Program-made: the position numbers and the translations under genes
Notes under the pieces: model-generated
The model's database searches: none
The model's input: the letters and a program-made list of their open reading frames with translations, nothing else
Told to the model about the DNA's origin: nothing
Assembly (NCBI RefSeq): GCF_002532075.1
Contig: NZ_LYXE01000069.1
Coordinates: 21,751 to 85,750 of the forward strand
Direction: 5' to 3'
DNA length: 64,000 bases
Origin: Candidatus Chloroploca asiatica
GTDB lineage: Bacteria; Chloroflexota; Chloroflexia; Chloroflexales; Chloroflexaceae
Shown here: piece after piece, positions 42,739-52,036 of the stretch
Layout: each line of letters begins with the position of its first letter
Position numbering within the stretch: the first letter of the stretch is position 1

Positions 42739-43875
42739 ATGCAAACACTAATTTTTACTGGACCCGTCGGAGTCACCGCGCGCGCTGCGGCAGTCACGGC
42801 TGCTGCAGCGGCGCAGGCTGGCTCACGGGTGCTGCTTGCCAGCGTCGGCCCGGCACATCCAGTTGCCTCGCTGTTGGGGGTTACTTCCGCTGTGGAACCA
42901 CACCCACTTGGCCCAAACCTTGATCTCTGGTGTATTGATCCGTTGGAAGATCTCAGCAAAGTCTGGGGGGCTATTCGTTCGGGGGGGAATCCGACGATCA
43001 CCGGTGATGAACTCCCGGTTATTCCTGGGAGTGATCTCTTTCTCGCTGTCACCGGTCTCCAGAAGTATAAGAACGACTATGATGTGGTTTGTGCGGATGC
43101 CGGCCCTCCCGAGACGTTGCTACGGTCGTTGGGGGCACCGGATACCTTTCGCTGGTTTGTGCGTTTGTTGATCGGGTTGGATCGTGGGCCAGGGCGTTCG
43201 AGTGCATCGGTGGCGCGGGCGATCATCCCTACGGCGCTTTTACCGATTTCAACTGACTGGCTTGGGCGGATCCAGGATGCACGGGTACAACTCGAGCGCT
43301 TGCGCGACGAGATGGTCAGTTCCCAGTTTTCGCGGGTGCGCTATGTTTTGCCGCCTGATCGTTCAGGTTTGGCCGAGGCGCGGCTTAATATTCCGGCGTT
43401 GCAACTCTTTGGGTTGGCGGTCGAGTCGCTGGTGGCTGCGCCGCTGATGCCGACTGGCGTCGCTGAACTGGAACCAATGGTGGCCGAACAGCAAGCGGTC
43501 ATCCAAGAGGCCGGTACCATTTGGCAGGGTCGCCCGGTGTATGGCCTGCCGATCTTCGGAACCCCCGATAATCTTGCGGCCCTGATGACCCTGGGGAGTC
43601 GTATGTATAATGGTGACTCGCCCTTGCCTGGCGCCCCCCCAGCGGCCCCCATTCGTCTGACCGGGCTGCCTGATCCGCAGGTTGCATTGGATCTCCCCGG
43701 TCTCCCCCGCGAATTGCTCGGGCTGACGTTGAGTGGTGATGAACTTATTATTCGTGCCGGACCATATCGGCGTCACTTACTGATGCCAGAAGGGTTGCGT
43801 GGCATTACCGCGATCCGCGCGTCGCGTCAGGGTGAAACACTTATTATCCGTCCGCGCAAAGAAACCGGTACGTAA
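42739..43875 (+). CDS. ArsA-like ATPase-fold protein without a P-loop lysine, HSP20-like end
   Basis: A 378-residue protein resembling ArsA/Get3-like ATPases across its length. The N-terminus MQTLIFTGPVGVTARAAAVTAAAAAQAG occupies the position of GKGGVGKTT but has no lysine, so ATP binding is doubtful. The phrase YDVVCADAGPPETLLRSL matches the ArsA switch region D-APTGHTLRLL, also altered. The final 80 residues (VALDLPGLPRELLGLTLSGDELIIRAGPYRRHLLMPEGL) look like the HSP20-like domain that ends many bacterial ArsA-type proteins. The ATG at 42739 follows an AGAGGGA site. No arsenic genes are nearby. It could be a binding or chaperone subunit for a true ArsA. Confidence 0.75.
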   Translation: MQTLIFTGPVGVTARAAAVTAAAAAQAGSRVLLASVGPAHPVASLLGVTSAVEPHPLGPNLDLWCIDPLEDLSKVWGAIRSGGNPTITGDELPVIPGSDLFLAVTGLQKYKNDYDVVCADAGPPETLLRSLGAPDTFRWFVRLLIGLDRGPGRSSASVARAIIPTALLPISTDWLGRIQDARVQLERLRDEMVSSQFSRVRYVLPPDRSGLAEARLNIPALQLFGLAVESLVAAPLMPTGVAELEPMVAEQQAVIQEAGTIWQGRPVYGLPIFGTPDNLAALMTLGSRMYNGDSPLPGAPPAAPIRLTGLPDPQVALDLPGLPRELLGLTLSGDELIIRAGPYRRHLLMPEGLRGITAIRASRQGETLIIRPRKETGT

Positions 43876-43899
43876 TTCTCTCTATGCCTGGAGTCTGTG

Positions 43900-44709
43900 A
43901 TGGGGCGCAAAACGATTTCTCTACGTGGTCGGGTGGCGGTGATTACCGGCAGTACGCGTGGCATTGGGCGGGCAATGGCTGAATGTTTTGGCACGGCTGG
44001 TGCCCGGGTGGTGGTCTCTTCTTCACGCCCCGAAGCCGTTGTGGCGACGGTCGAGCAGTTACGGGCCGAAGGCATTGATGCGACCGGGATGGCGTGCGAT
44101 GTAGCCGATCGTAAACAGGTCGAACAACTCTTTGTCCATGCGCTCTCGATGTATCGCCAGGTTGATATCTGGGTGAACAATGCCGCTATCTCGGGGCCAT
44201 TTGGCCGCACGCTTGATGTGCCGCAAGCCGATTGGGAACGGGTCATTCAGGTGAATTTGATGGGCACCTATTATGGGTGTGTGACGGTGTTACCGCATAT
44301 GCTCGAACGCAACTATGGCAAGGTGATTAATGTCACCGGAGGTGGGTTCAAGCGGGCGCAGCGTTTTCTCGGTGCCTACAGTGTTTCCAAAGCCGGGGTG
44401 GTGCGTCTGACCGAAAGCTTGGCGCGCGAGCACGCCAAGCAGTCGGGGCTCTCTTTTAATGTGCTGGCCCCCGGCATTGTGCCTACCGATATGACGAATG
44501 AGTGGGAGGCGCTTGGCGAGGCTGCCGAGGCCCTGCAGGCGTTTCCCCGGATCAAAGAGATCTTTGGCACAACCACCGAAGAGACGGCGCTGCTCGCCCT
44601 CAAGATGGCCTCTTCAGCGACAAACGGTGTTTCAGGCAAGGTCTTTGAGGTGATGCCACGTCACCGCTCGCTCTGGCGACTCTTGCAGGCCGCGCTCAAG
44701 CGACGCTGA
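43900..44709 (+). CDS. Short-chain dehydrogenase/reductase-family protein
   Basis: A 269-residue classical SDR. The NAD(P) motif TGSTRGIG is at about residues 16-23, NNAAIS near 90, and the active-site YSVSK is present. Residue 13 before the Tyr, normally the catalytic Ser, falls in NVTGGG and is Gly, so catalysis may be altered. The C-terminus ends in a basic, amphipathic HRSLWRLLQAALKRR that might bind membranes. The substrate is unknown. It follows the ArsA-like gene by 24 bases. Confidence 0.85.
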   Translation: MGRKTISLRGRVAVITGSTRGIGRAMAECFGTAGARVVVSSSRPEAVVATVEQLRAEGIDATGMACDVADRKQVEQLFVHALSMYRQVDIWVNNAAISGPFGRTLDVPQADWERVIQVNLMGTYYGCVTVLPHMLERNYGKVINVTGGGFKRAQRFLGAYSVSKAGVVRLTESLAREHAKQSGLSFNVLAPGIVPTDMTNEWEALGEAAEALQAFPRIKEIFGTTTEETALLALKMASSATNGVSGKVFEVMPRHRSLWRLLQAALKRR

Positions 44710-44714
44710 GAGGA

Positions 44715-44740
44715 TTTTGACGCAAAGGCGCAAAGGCGCA
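44715..44740. repeat. Dispersed intergenic repeat, partial copy C
   Basis: TTTTGACGCAAAGGCGCAAAG with one extra GGCGCAAAG unit, the core of the repeat at 7771-7844 and 47667-47741. CCTTCGCGCCTCG downstream (about 44766) partly complements it. Confidence 0.55.
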
Positions 44741-44821
44741 AAGCTCCGTATAGAGGTATATCAAGCCTTCGCGCCTCGATCTGTCTTGTATGAACGGGGC
44801 GAAGCAAGTCTGTTCTCTGTG

Positions 44822-44827
44822 TATAAT
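44822..44827 (+). promoter_or_regulatory. Candidate -10 for valS
   Basis: Consensus TATAAT 48 bases before the valS start; no good -35 box at 17 bases. Confidence 0.4.
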
Positions 44828-44874
44828 AGTGCAGGCTCATAGTTTCGGATCCAGCATTGATTGAGGAAGCGTTT

Positions 44875-47655
44875 ATGACCCAGGAAGCCCAGGCGAGTGC
44901 CCCGCAACGTCCTACCGAGATGGCCAAAGCCTACGAACACCAGCAGGTCGAGCAACAACTCTATGCCTGGTGGGAGCAGGGCGGTTTTTTTGCGCCCCGC
45001 GATGATGCGCCCGGCCCACCGTTTGTGATTGCGATTCCGCCGCCCAATGTGACCGGTGAGTTGCATCTTGGTCACGCGATGTTTGTGACGATCGAGGATC
45101 TGATGATCCGCTGGCGGCGGATGCAAGGATATCAGACGCTCTGGGTTCCGGGGGTGGATCATGCCGGGATTGCGACGCAGAGCCAGGTTGAGAAATTGTT
45201 GCGGAGTGAGGGGACATCACGCCAGGAGGTTGGCCGCGAGGAGTTTTTGCGGCGTACCTGGGCGTGGAAAGCGCGCTATGGGGGCGAGATCAGTCAGCAA
45301 CTGCGGCGGCTTGGGGCTTCCTGCGATTGGACGCGTGAGCGGTTTACGCTTGACGAGGGCCTTTCGTATGCGGTACATACGGCCTTCAAGCGGCTCTATG
45401 ACGATGGCTTGATCTACCGTGATACCTATCTGGTCAACTGGTCGCCGGCGTTGCAGACGGCGGTGAGCGATCTTGAGGTCGAGTACGAGCAGCGCAATGT
45501 CTCGATCTGGTATGTGCGCTATCCTGTGCTGTCGCCTGAGTGGTCGGCGCCGCAGGGTGCCTGGGGCAGTGGCACCTGGGCTTCTGGTGCGGTCGAGTGG
45601 ATTACGGTCGCGACGACGCGCCCCGAGACGATCCTCGGTGATACGGCGGTCGCGGTGGCCCCTGACGATGAGCGCTATGCGGCGCTGATTGGGCGCGAGG
45701 TGCTGCTGCCAGCGTTGGGTAGGACGATCCCGATCATTGCCGATCACTATGTGGATAAGGAGTTCGGCTCGGGGGCGGTGAAAATTACGCCGGCCCATGA
45801 TAAGAATGACTATGAGGTGGGCAAGCGCCATCAGTTGCCGTTGATCAACATCATGAATAAAGATGCCACGATCAACGAAGCGGGTGGTCCCTATGCTGGC
45901 CTCGAGCGCTTTGCGGCACGCAAGGCGATGCTCGCCGATCTTGAGCGCGAGGGCTTGCTGGTCAAGACCGAGCCACATAGTATGAGTGTCGGCATTAGCC
46001 AGCGTGGTGGCGAGGTGATCGAGCCGCTGCTGAGCGAACAGTGGTTCGTGCGAACCAAGCCCCTTGCCGCGCTGGCCCTGGCGAGTGTGCGCGAAGGTCG
46101 GACACGCATTATCCCCGACCGCTTTGAGAAGATCTATTTCAATTGGCTCGACAATATCGAGGACTGGTGCATCAGTCGCCAACTCTGGTGGGGGCATCGC
46201 ATTCCAGTCTGGTATCTGCCCGACGGGAGTATTGTGGTGCCCGGGCCTGATGAGGCTCCGCCCACTGAGGGTGTGCAAGATCCTGATGTGCTCGACACCT
46301 GGTTTAGCTCGGGGCTCTGGCCGTTTAGTACGCTTGGTTGGCCCGAAGCGACGGCTGATTTGCAGCGCTTTTACCCGACGAGCGTCATGGAGACGGGCTA
46401 TGACATCATCTTCTTCTGGGTGGCGCGGATGATGATGATGGGATGTTACCTGACGGGTCAGGAGCCATTCCATACGATCTATCTGCATGGTCTGGTGCGC
46501 GATGAGCATGGCCGCAAGATGTCGAAGAGCTTTGGTAACGCCGTCAATCCATTGGAGGTGATGGATACCCAGGGAACGGATGCGTTGCGGTTTACGTTGG
46601 CGACCAGCGGCACGCCGGGGCAGGATCTGAACCTAAACCCGCAGCGCATCGAGGCGGCACGCAACTTTGCCAACAAGCTCTGGAATATTACGCGCTTTGT
46701 GTTGAGCCGGCTCGACATGGATGCGCTGCGCGAGCCTCTGGCGCAGGCTGATGGTGATTTTGCACGGGTGATCGCGACGCTTCGCCCTCAGTTGACGCTC
46801 GCTGATCGCTGGATTCTTTCGGCATATGCGCGTCTGGTGGCCGAGGTGGATCGGCTGCTTGAGGCGTATAGTCTTGGTGAAGCGGGGCGGCAGATTCAGG
46901 ATTTCCTCTGGAGTGATTTTGCCGATTGGTATGTCGAGCTTGCCAAGGTACAGCTGGATCACGATGCGGCGAGCAAGCAGACAACGAGCATCGTGCTTTA
47001 TGGAATCCTCGAGGGTTCGCTGCGGCTGTTGCACCCGCTGATGCCTTTTGTCACCGAAGAGTTGTGGCAATATGTGACGAGCACGATGCCAACCCGAAGC
47101 CACTATACCGAGGTACCACGTACAGTGATGCTGGCCGCGTATCCGATGCCGATGCCCGAGTTGCGTGATGAAGCAGCCGAGCAGCAGTGGGCGCTGGTGC
47201 GTGAGTTGATTGTGGCGATCCGCAACGCTCGTAGCGAGTACAAAGTTGAAGCGGCGAAATGGGTAACGGCGATTATTGCTGGCGCTGCGCAGACCGAGGT
47301 GTTGCGGGCGCAAGGGCCACTGATTGCGCGGCTCGGACGGGTGCGTGCTGATGACCTGACGATTGTTGAGCGCCTCGACGTCAAGCCGCGTCAGGCGGCA
47401 ACGATTGTGCTGGGGTCGGTGGAGTGTTACCTTCCCCTGGCCGGTATGATTGATCTCGACGCCGAGCGGGCCCGGCTCCAGAAGGAACTGGCTGCTGCCG
47501 AAGCGGATGTTGCGCGCCGCGAGGCGAAACTCTCGAACGAGGGCTTTGTCGCCCGCGCACCGGCTGCGATTGTCGAACGGGAACGTGAGGGGTTGGCGAC
47601 GGCCCGGGTGACGCTGGCGACGCTGCAAGCCCGTCTCACCGATCTTTCGGCCTAA
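44875..47655 (+). CDS. valS: Valyl-tRNA synthetase
   Basis: A 926-residue class I synthetase charging tRNA-Val. PPPNVTGELHLGHAM (the HIGH motif), an inserted CP1 editing domain with TTRPETILGDTAVAVAP and FGSGAVKITPAHDKNDYEVG, and KMSKSFGNAV (KMSKS) are all present. An anticodon-binding domain and a C-terminal coiled coil (about 855-925, beginning DAERARLQKELAAAEADV) follow, as is usual for ValRS. A TTG at 44857 is in frame, but the ATG at 44875 has a GAGGAA site. Length and motifs are normal. Confidence 0.98.
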   Translation: MTQEAQASAPQRPTEMAKAYEHQQVEQQLYAWWEQGGFFAPRDDAPGPPFVIAIPPPNVTGELHLGHAMFVTIEDLMIRWRRMQGYQTLWVPGVDHAGIATQSQVEKLLRSEGTSRQEVGREEFLRRTWAWKARYGGEISQQLRRLGASCDWTRERFTLDEGLSYAVHTAFKRLYDDGLIYRDTYLVNWSPALQTAVSDLEVEYEQRNVSIWYVRYPVLSPEWSAPQGAWGSGTWASGAVEWITVATTRPETILGDTAVAVAPDDERYAALIGREVLLPALGRTIPIIADHYVDKEFGSGAVKITPAHDKNDYEVGKRHQLPLINIMNKDATINEAGGPYAGLERFAARKAMLADLEREGLLVKTEPHSMSVGISQRGGEVIEPLLSEQWFVRTKPLAALALASVREGRTRIIPDRFEKIYFNWLDNIEDWCISRQLWWGHRIPVWYLPDGSIVVPGPDEAPPTEGVQDPDVLDTWFSSGLWPFSTLGWPEATADLQRFYPTSVMETGYDIIFFWVARMMMMGCYLTGQEPFHTIYLHGLVRDEHGRKMSKSFGNAVNPLEVMDTQGTDALRFTLATSGTPGQDLNLNPQRIEAARNFANKLWNITRFVLSRLDMDALREPLAQADGDFARVIATLRPQLTLADRWILSAYARLVAEVDRLLEAYSLGEAGRQIQDFLWSDFADWYVELAKVQLDHDAASKQTTSIVLYGILEGSLRLLHPLMPFVTEELWQYVTSTMPTRSHYTEVPRTVMLAAYPMPMPELRDEAAEQQWALVRELIVAIRNARSEYKVEAAKWVTAIIAGAAQTEVLRAQGPLIARLGRVRADDLTIVERLDVKPRQAATIVLGSVECYLPLAGMIDLDAERARLQKELAAAEADVARREAKLSNEGFVARAPAAIVEREREGLATARVTLATLQARLTDLSA

Positions 47656-47666
47656 ACCGGACGCTT

Positions 47667-47741
47667 AGGCCCAATACCTTGCAAAGAAGGCGATTGTTTT
47701 GACGCAAAGGCGCAAAGTTTTTAGCGTACGTGAGCGAACCC
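47667..47741. repeat. Dispersed intergenic repeat, copy B
   Basis: About 75 bases closely matching 7771-7844, again directly after a stop codon. CCTTCGCGCCTTCGCGTGAGC after it is nearly complementary to the GACGCAAAGGCGCAAAG core, so the RNA could fold back. Confidence 0.65.
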
Positions 47742-47841
47742 TTCGCGCCTTCGCGTGAGCTTATTTGAAAAGTATTGCGCTTAGGCCAGGATTTAGGAAA
47801 TAGGTCAAGCGGATCAAGAGGCGATACACCCCTCCGAACTG

Positions 47842-47874
47842 AGACCTCACAGCTCTTCAAGACCTGTGAGGTCT
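47842..47874. repeat. Short hairpin AGACCTCACAG
   Basis: Perfect 11-base arms at 47842-47852 and 47864-47874 with an 11-base loop, in the 275-base gap between valS and the nucleotidyltransferase. It could be a terminator remnant; there is no T-run. The gap otherwise holds only copy B of the dispersed repeat. Confidence 0.45.
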
Positions 47875-47930
47875 GACGGGCTCTCAGTATGACGATGCGG
47901 CATCTTCAGGCGTAATTGGTATGTATAGCT

Positions 47931-48527
47931 ATGCTCACAGCGTTTATCACTGATCTGCTAGCTGAATCGTTTCAGATGGTCACGATTGAACCATCTGGAG
48001 TAGCTCGGTCTGATGTGCCACCCGAGGGAGCGATCCTCTCGGGGGCTTTCAACCCATTGCACGCGGGCCACGAGGGCATGGCGGTGGCGGCTACGCGGCT
48101 GACAGGTCTACCAGTTAGCTTTGAGCTTGCGGTCGTCAATGCCGATAAAGGCGCACTGGCGCTGAGCGAGATCGAACGGCGGGCAAGGCAATTTATTGGG
48201 CGTTCCACCCTGGTCTTGTCACGATCACCCCTCTTCACCGAAAAAGCGCGGCTCTACCCAGGGCGAACCTTCATTCTTGGCTACGATACTGCGGTACGTC
48301 TGCTTGCACCGCGGTACTATGGTGGCGACCTGGGCATGGCCGAAGCGTTGCGCTCGGTGCGCGCGGCAGGGTGCCACTTCCTGGTGGCCGGGCGGCTCAG
48401 TGCCGGCCGGTTTGCGACCCTGGATGATCTGCATCTGCCCGAAGAATGGGCGGATCTCTTCACACAGATTCCTGAGGATCTCTTTCGGCTGGATATCTCG
48501 TCAACGGCCTTGCGGGGTGGTGGATAA
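47931..48527 (+). CDS. Cytidylyltransferase-like nucleotidyltransferase
   Basis: A 198-residue protein of the HIGH-motif nucleotidyltransferase superfamily that includes NadD and CoaD. The nucleotide-binding GAFNPLHAGHEGM is near residues 37-49, and the second signature ISSTALR closes the protein. It transfers an NMP group to an unknown phosphate substrate; a nicotinate or nicotinamide mononucleotide role is possible but not shown. The start is uncertain: a TTG at 47916 is in frame and the ATG at 47931 lacks a clear ribosome site. It stands between valS and a strong hairpin. Confidence 0.75.
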   Translation: MLTAFITDLLAESFQMVTIEPSGVARSDVPPEGAILSGAFNPLHAGHEGMAVAATRLTGLPVSFELAVVNADKGALALSEIERRARQFIGRSTLVLSRSPLFTEKARLYPGRTFILGYDTAVRLLAPRYYGGDLGMAEALRSVRAAGCHFLVAGRLSAGRFATLDDLHLPEEWADLFTQIPEDLFRLDISSTALRGGG

Positions 48528-48531
48528 AGCG

Positions 48532-48575
48532 AGGGGCACGGCGGTGCCGTAGGGGCACGGCACCGCCGTGCCCCT
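48532..48575. repeat. 17-bp hairpin of AGGGGCACGG type
   Basis: Arms 48532-48548 and 48559-48575 are perfect complements with a ten-base loop. It starts five bases after the nucleotidyltransferase stop, so it may end that transcript. Its GGGGCAC style recalls the TIR-flanked element at 26114. Confidence 0.6.
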
Positions 48576-48583
48576 ACTCGTGG

Positions 48584-48589
48584 TATCAT
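48584..48589 (+). promoter_or_regulatory. Extended -10 for the sbcC-like gene
   Basis: TGGTATCAT with TATCAT at 48584-48589, 81 bases before the proposed GTG start. Confidence 0.35.
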
Positions 48590-48669
48590 TCATATCGCGT
48601 TGGCGAGAGCCGCCAGGTTGCATCAAGCACCGCACGTTGGTTGACGGCAGAGGGGAAGCCAGAAAAGAC

Positions 48670-51600
48670 GTGATTCCAACTCGACTGACCCTGAATAATT
48701 TCATGTGCTATCGTGCAAATGGTGCCACGGCAGGCCCCCCTGCCCTCGATTTCGATGGTTTGCACGTCGTTTGTCTCACTGGTGAAAATGGGGCCGGGAA
48801 GTCGACTCTGCTCGATGCAATAACCTGGGCGCTCTGGGGCACGGCACGGATGCCTGATGATGATCTGATCGCTCAGGGCTGTAGCGAGATGAGTGTCGAA
48901 CTCGAATTTCTGCTTGGCGACCAGCGCTATCGGGTGAGCCGTCGCCGCCAGCGTGGTGGCACCGGGAAGCGTGGCGGGCAGACCTCGGGCAAAACCCAGC
49001 TTGACCTGCAGGTCACCGGGCCCCAGGGCTGGCGTCCCATCGCTGAGACGAGTGTGCGTGAGACCCAGGCGCTCATCGAGGGTTTGCTGCGGATGTCGTA
49101 CCAGACGTTTATCAATGCGTCGTTTTTGTTGCAGGGCCGCGCTGATGAGTTTACCGCTCGTACCCCCGCCGAACGCAAGCAGGTGCTCGCCGAGATTCTC
49201 GATCTCGGCGAGTATGCGGTGCTCGAAGGGCGCGCCAAAGAGCGGGCGCGGGCGCTCGCTGATCAGTTGATGTCACTCAGGGGCAGCATTGAACAGTTGA
49301 ACCTTGAGGCTGAACGAGCCCCCTTCTGGCAACTTGAGGTTGAGCATGCTGAACGCCGCGTGCAGGCCATCGAAGAACGGGTGCAACAGGTTGAGCTTGA
49401 GTATCAACGGGCGACCGAGCGGCGTCGTGTGCTTGAACAACAGGCCGAACGCCGCAAAGAGGTGCTCCGTCGCCTCGAAGAGCTACGCGCTGCACAGCAC
49501 GAGCGCGAGACGACGCTGACCCGCTTGCATACGGCTATTCAAAGCGCCGAGACGCTGCTTGCACAGCGCGAAGCGATTCTCGCTGGTCTGGCTGAACTTG
49601 CTGCCTCTCGTGATGAGGTCGAACGCCTTGATGGGCTCCGCGAGCAGTGGCAACAGTTGGAGGATCGGCGGAAAGAGTTGCAGCAAGAATTGCGTGAGGC
49701 CACTCATGCGTTGCGGAGCCGCGCCGAACGCGCTGCGGAACGACGCGATGGCCTCCGTCAGCGTGCCGCCCGCCAGCGTGAACTTGAAGCCGATCTTGCC
49801 CGCCTGACGCTTGAGTTTGAGGCGCTCGCCCCGCTCGAAGCGGCGAAGCAGGCCCGGCTCGCCGTGCGCGAGACGGTCGATGCTACGCTTAACCAGTTGC
49901 GCGAGTTGCAACTGCGTGCCAACGATCTGCAGAGTGCCTTTGTGCGCGAGACCGAACGCCTCACTGGGGCACGTGATGAGCAGGCCCGCTTGGTGGCGCG
50001 CCTCGACAAGCAGTTGCGCGACGAAGCCCGCTGGCGCAACGATCTGGTGGCTGCCCAGGAGGCCGCCGCCCAGGTGGCAACGCTTGAGGCAACCCTGAGC
50101 CAGATGCGCCAGGAGGAACGGGCCGCCGCTGATCACGCGAGTGAGCAGCGCGCTGAACGGACGCGCCTCAAAGCTGCCGCCGATAAGCTCAAAAAGACCC
50201 AAGAAATGCTACAGGACGGCACCGAGGTCTGCCCTGTCTGTCAGAGCAACCTGGGCACGGCGGGTCTTGCGCGGGTGCATACGCACTACGAGGATGAACT
50301 CAAGCTGTTGCGTGAGCAGTACGCGGCAGCAGGCCAGGCCGCAACAGCCGCCGATCACCAAATGCAAAGCCTGCGCGACGACGTGGCACGCCTTGAAGAT
50401 CAACTGGATAGGCTGCGCACAATCGCAGCCCGCGCCGACAGCCTGGCCCAACAAGTGGCCCAGGCCGAGCGCTGGCACGAAGAGCGTACGACCCATCAGC
50501 AGGCATGCGCCGACTTTGAGGTGCAACTGACGGCTGGCACCTATGCCTCGGCGATCCAACAGGAACGCAACGACGTCGAGCAAGCGATGCACGCTCTCGG
50601 CGATGCGGCAGCGATGACAGCGCAACGTCAGCAACTAGCCAAAGAATTGCAAGAGCTTGAACAACAACTGCAGGTTCGTAGCCGCCTGCATGGGGAAATC
50701 AACGCACGCCATACCAGTTTCGAAGAACTTTCCCGCGACCTCGCGAGCCTGCCTGAGCTTGAAGCCGAGGCCGCTGAACTTGCACGCCAGATCGAGCAAG
50801 GCGATTTTGCTCACGGGATACGCCACGAAGGGCGCCAGATCACGAACGAGCGCGATGCCCTTGGCTATAGCCCCGAGGCTCACAACGATGCTCGCGAACA
50901 GAGCCGGGTCTTGCGCCATTGGGAGGAAGACGCCCGCCGCCTCGCCGTCGCCGAAGAATCGCTCGCCCGTGATACGATGCTCCGCCAGCAGACCGAAGAA
51001 CTCCGTGCGCGTGATGCGAGCCAAATCGAGCAACTGATCGGTGAGGATGCGCTGCTTGCCGAGGCGTTACGTGAATTGCCCATTGTCACGGCACGTGCTG
51101 TCGAACTCCAGACAAGCGTAACCAGCGCCCGTCGCGATCTGACGGTAGCCCAGCACGATCTGGGCGAAAAGCGGGGCTACCTCAAACAGGCCGAAGCCGC
51201 TGCCGCGCAACTGGTTCACCAACGCGCAACCGAGCAGGCCCTTGGCGAACGGCAGAGCCTCTTTGCTGAATTGGCCGAAGCCTTTGGCAAAAAAGGTGTC
51301 CAGGCGATGCTGATCGAGACGGCGATTCCCCAAATTGAAGACGAAGCCAACCGACTGCTCGCCCGAATGACCAACGGCCAGATGCACCTCAGCTTTGAGA
51401 TGCAGCGGGACACCAAAAAGGGTGACACGGTTGAAACCCTTGAAATCAAGCTCGCCGACGCCCTCGGGACGCGGGTTTACGATGCCTTTAGTGGGGGCGA
51501 GGCCATGCGCGCCAATTTTGCCATCCGCATTGCCCTCTCGCGGCTGCTGGCGCATCGGGCCGGCGCACGCCTCGAAACCCTGGTGATCGACGAAGGCTTT

Positions 51601-51771
51601 GGTACCCTCGATGCCGAAGGCCGCGAACGCATGGTTGAAGCCATCACAAGCGTCCAGGACGATTTCCGTCGCATTATCGTCATTACCCATATTGACGAAT
51701 TAAAAGACCGCTTCCCTGCCCAGATCGAGATTACCAAAACCCCCGCCGGATCGTATTGGGAATTACGTTAA
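48670..51771 (+). CDS. sbcC: SbcC/Rad50-like ATPase
   Basis: A 1,033-residue SMC-like protein with IPTRLTLNNFMCYR and Walker A TGENGAGKST at the N-terminal head. Two long Glu/Arg/Gln-rich coiled-coil arms flank a zinc hook CPVC near residue 521. The C-terminal head has signature FSGGEAMRANFAIRIALSRLL, Walker B LVIDEGFGTLD and switch TH. With SbcD such proteins cut hairpins and damaged ends. The frame opens at 48568, but that extension has no match; I prefer the GTG at 48670. The next phosphoesterase gene is small and of Icc type rather than clear SbcD, so the nuclease partner may be elsewhere. Confidence 0.9.
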   Translation: MIPTRLTLNNFMCYRANGATAGPPALDFDGLHVVCLTGENGAGKSTLLDAITWALWGTARMPDDDLIAQGCSEMSVELEFLLGDQRYRVSRRRQRGGTGKRGGQTSGKTQLDLQVTGPQGWRPIAETSVRETQALIEGLLRMSYQTFINASFLLQGRADEFTARTPAERKQVLAEILDLGEYAVLEGRAKERARALADQLMSLRGSIEQLNLEAERAPFWQLEVEHAERRVQAIEERVQQVELEYQRATERRRVLEQQAERRKEVLRRLEELRAAQHERETTLTRLHTAIQSAETLLAQREAILAGLAELAASRDEVERLDGLREQWQQLEDRRKELQQELREATHALRSRAERAAERRDGLRQRAARQRELEADLARLTLEFEALAPLEAAKQARLAVRETVDATLNQLRELQLRANDLQSAFVRETERLTGARDEQARLVARLDKQLRDEARWRNDLVAAQEAAAQVATLEATLSQMRQEERAAADHASEQRAERTRLKAAADKLKKTQEMLQDGTEVCPVCQSNLGTAGLARVHTHYEDELKLLREQYAAAGQAATAADHQMQSLRDDVARLEDQLDRLRTIAARADSLAQQVAQAERWHEERTTHQQACADFEVQLTAGTYASAIQQERNDVEQAMHALGDAAAMTAQRQQLAKELQELEQQLQVRSRLHGEINARHTSFEELSRDLASLPELEAEAAELARQIEQGDFAHGIRHEGRQITNERDALGYSPEAHNDAREQSRVLRHWEEDARRLAVAEESLARDTMLRQQTEELRARDASQIEQLIGEDALLAEALRELPIVTARAVELQTSVTSARRDLTVAQHDLGEKRGYLKQAEAAAAQLVHQRATEQALGERQSLFAELAEAFGKKGVQAMLIETAIPQIEDEANRLLARMTNGQMHLSFEMQRDTKKGDTVETLEIKLADALGTRVYDAFSGGEAMRANFAIRIALSRLLAHRAGARLETLVIDEGFGTLDAEGRERMVEAITSVQDDFRRIIVITHIDELKDRFPAQIEITKTPAGSYWELR

Positions 51772-51892
51772 CGCAAGAATCTCCCCGTAACCGTGCAATT
51801 GCACAACTGAAGGGTGGTAAGCTCAACAAACCATGTTACAATTGGGGTACTTTGTGTCCTTTCGATTCGCGTTATCCTGCGGGAGCATTGGT

Positions 51893-52033
51893 ATGGAAAC
51901 TGTAGCCTTTGTGGTTCGCTATGTCTTTGTGGCGGCCCTCGCGGTTGAAGCTATTTTAATTGGACGTGCCTTGATCGGGCTGGCCCGCGAAAAAGCCCGG
52001 GCAGCCGTCGTCGTACCTACCACCGAGGAGTAG
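51893..52033 (+). CDS. Small single-pass membrane protein
   Basis: A 46-residue protein with one hydrophobic segment (VAFVVRYVFVAALAVEAILIGRALI). The ATG at 51893 has GGGAG eight bases upstream, and the stop is three bases before the phosphoesterase GTG, so it is likely real and co-translated. The frame is open from 51833. No family was recognised. Confidence 0.55.
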   Translation: METVAFVVRYVFVAALAVEAILIGRALIGLAREKARAAVVVPTTEE

Positions 52034-52036
52034 TCT

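Noticed and set aside
45217..46509. 430-codon open frame on the minus strand
   Set aside because: It is antisense to valS in a GC-rich region, with no ribosome site and no family resemblance.
46633..47628. 331-codon open frame on the minus strand
   Set aside because: It is a second frame antisense to valS with skewed composition; the valS sequence explains the region.
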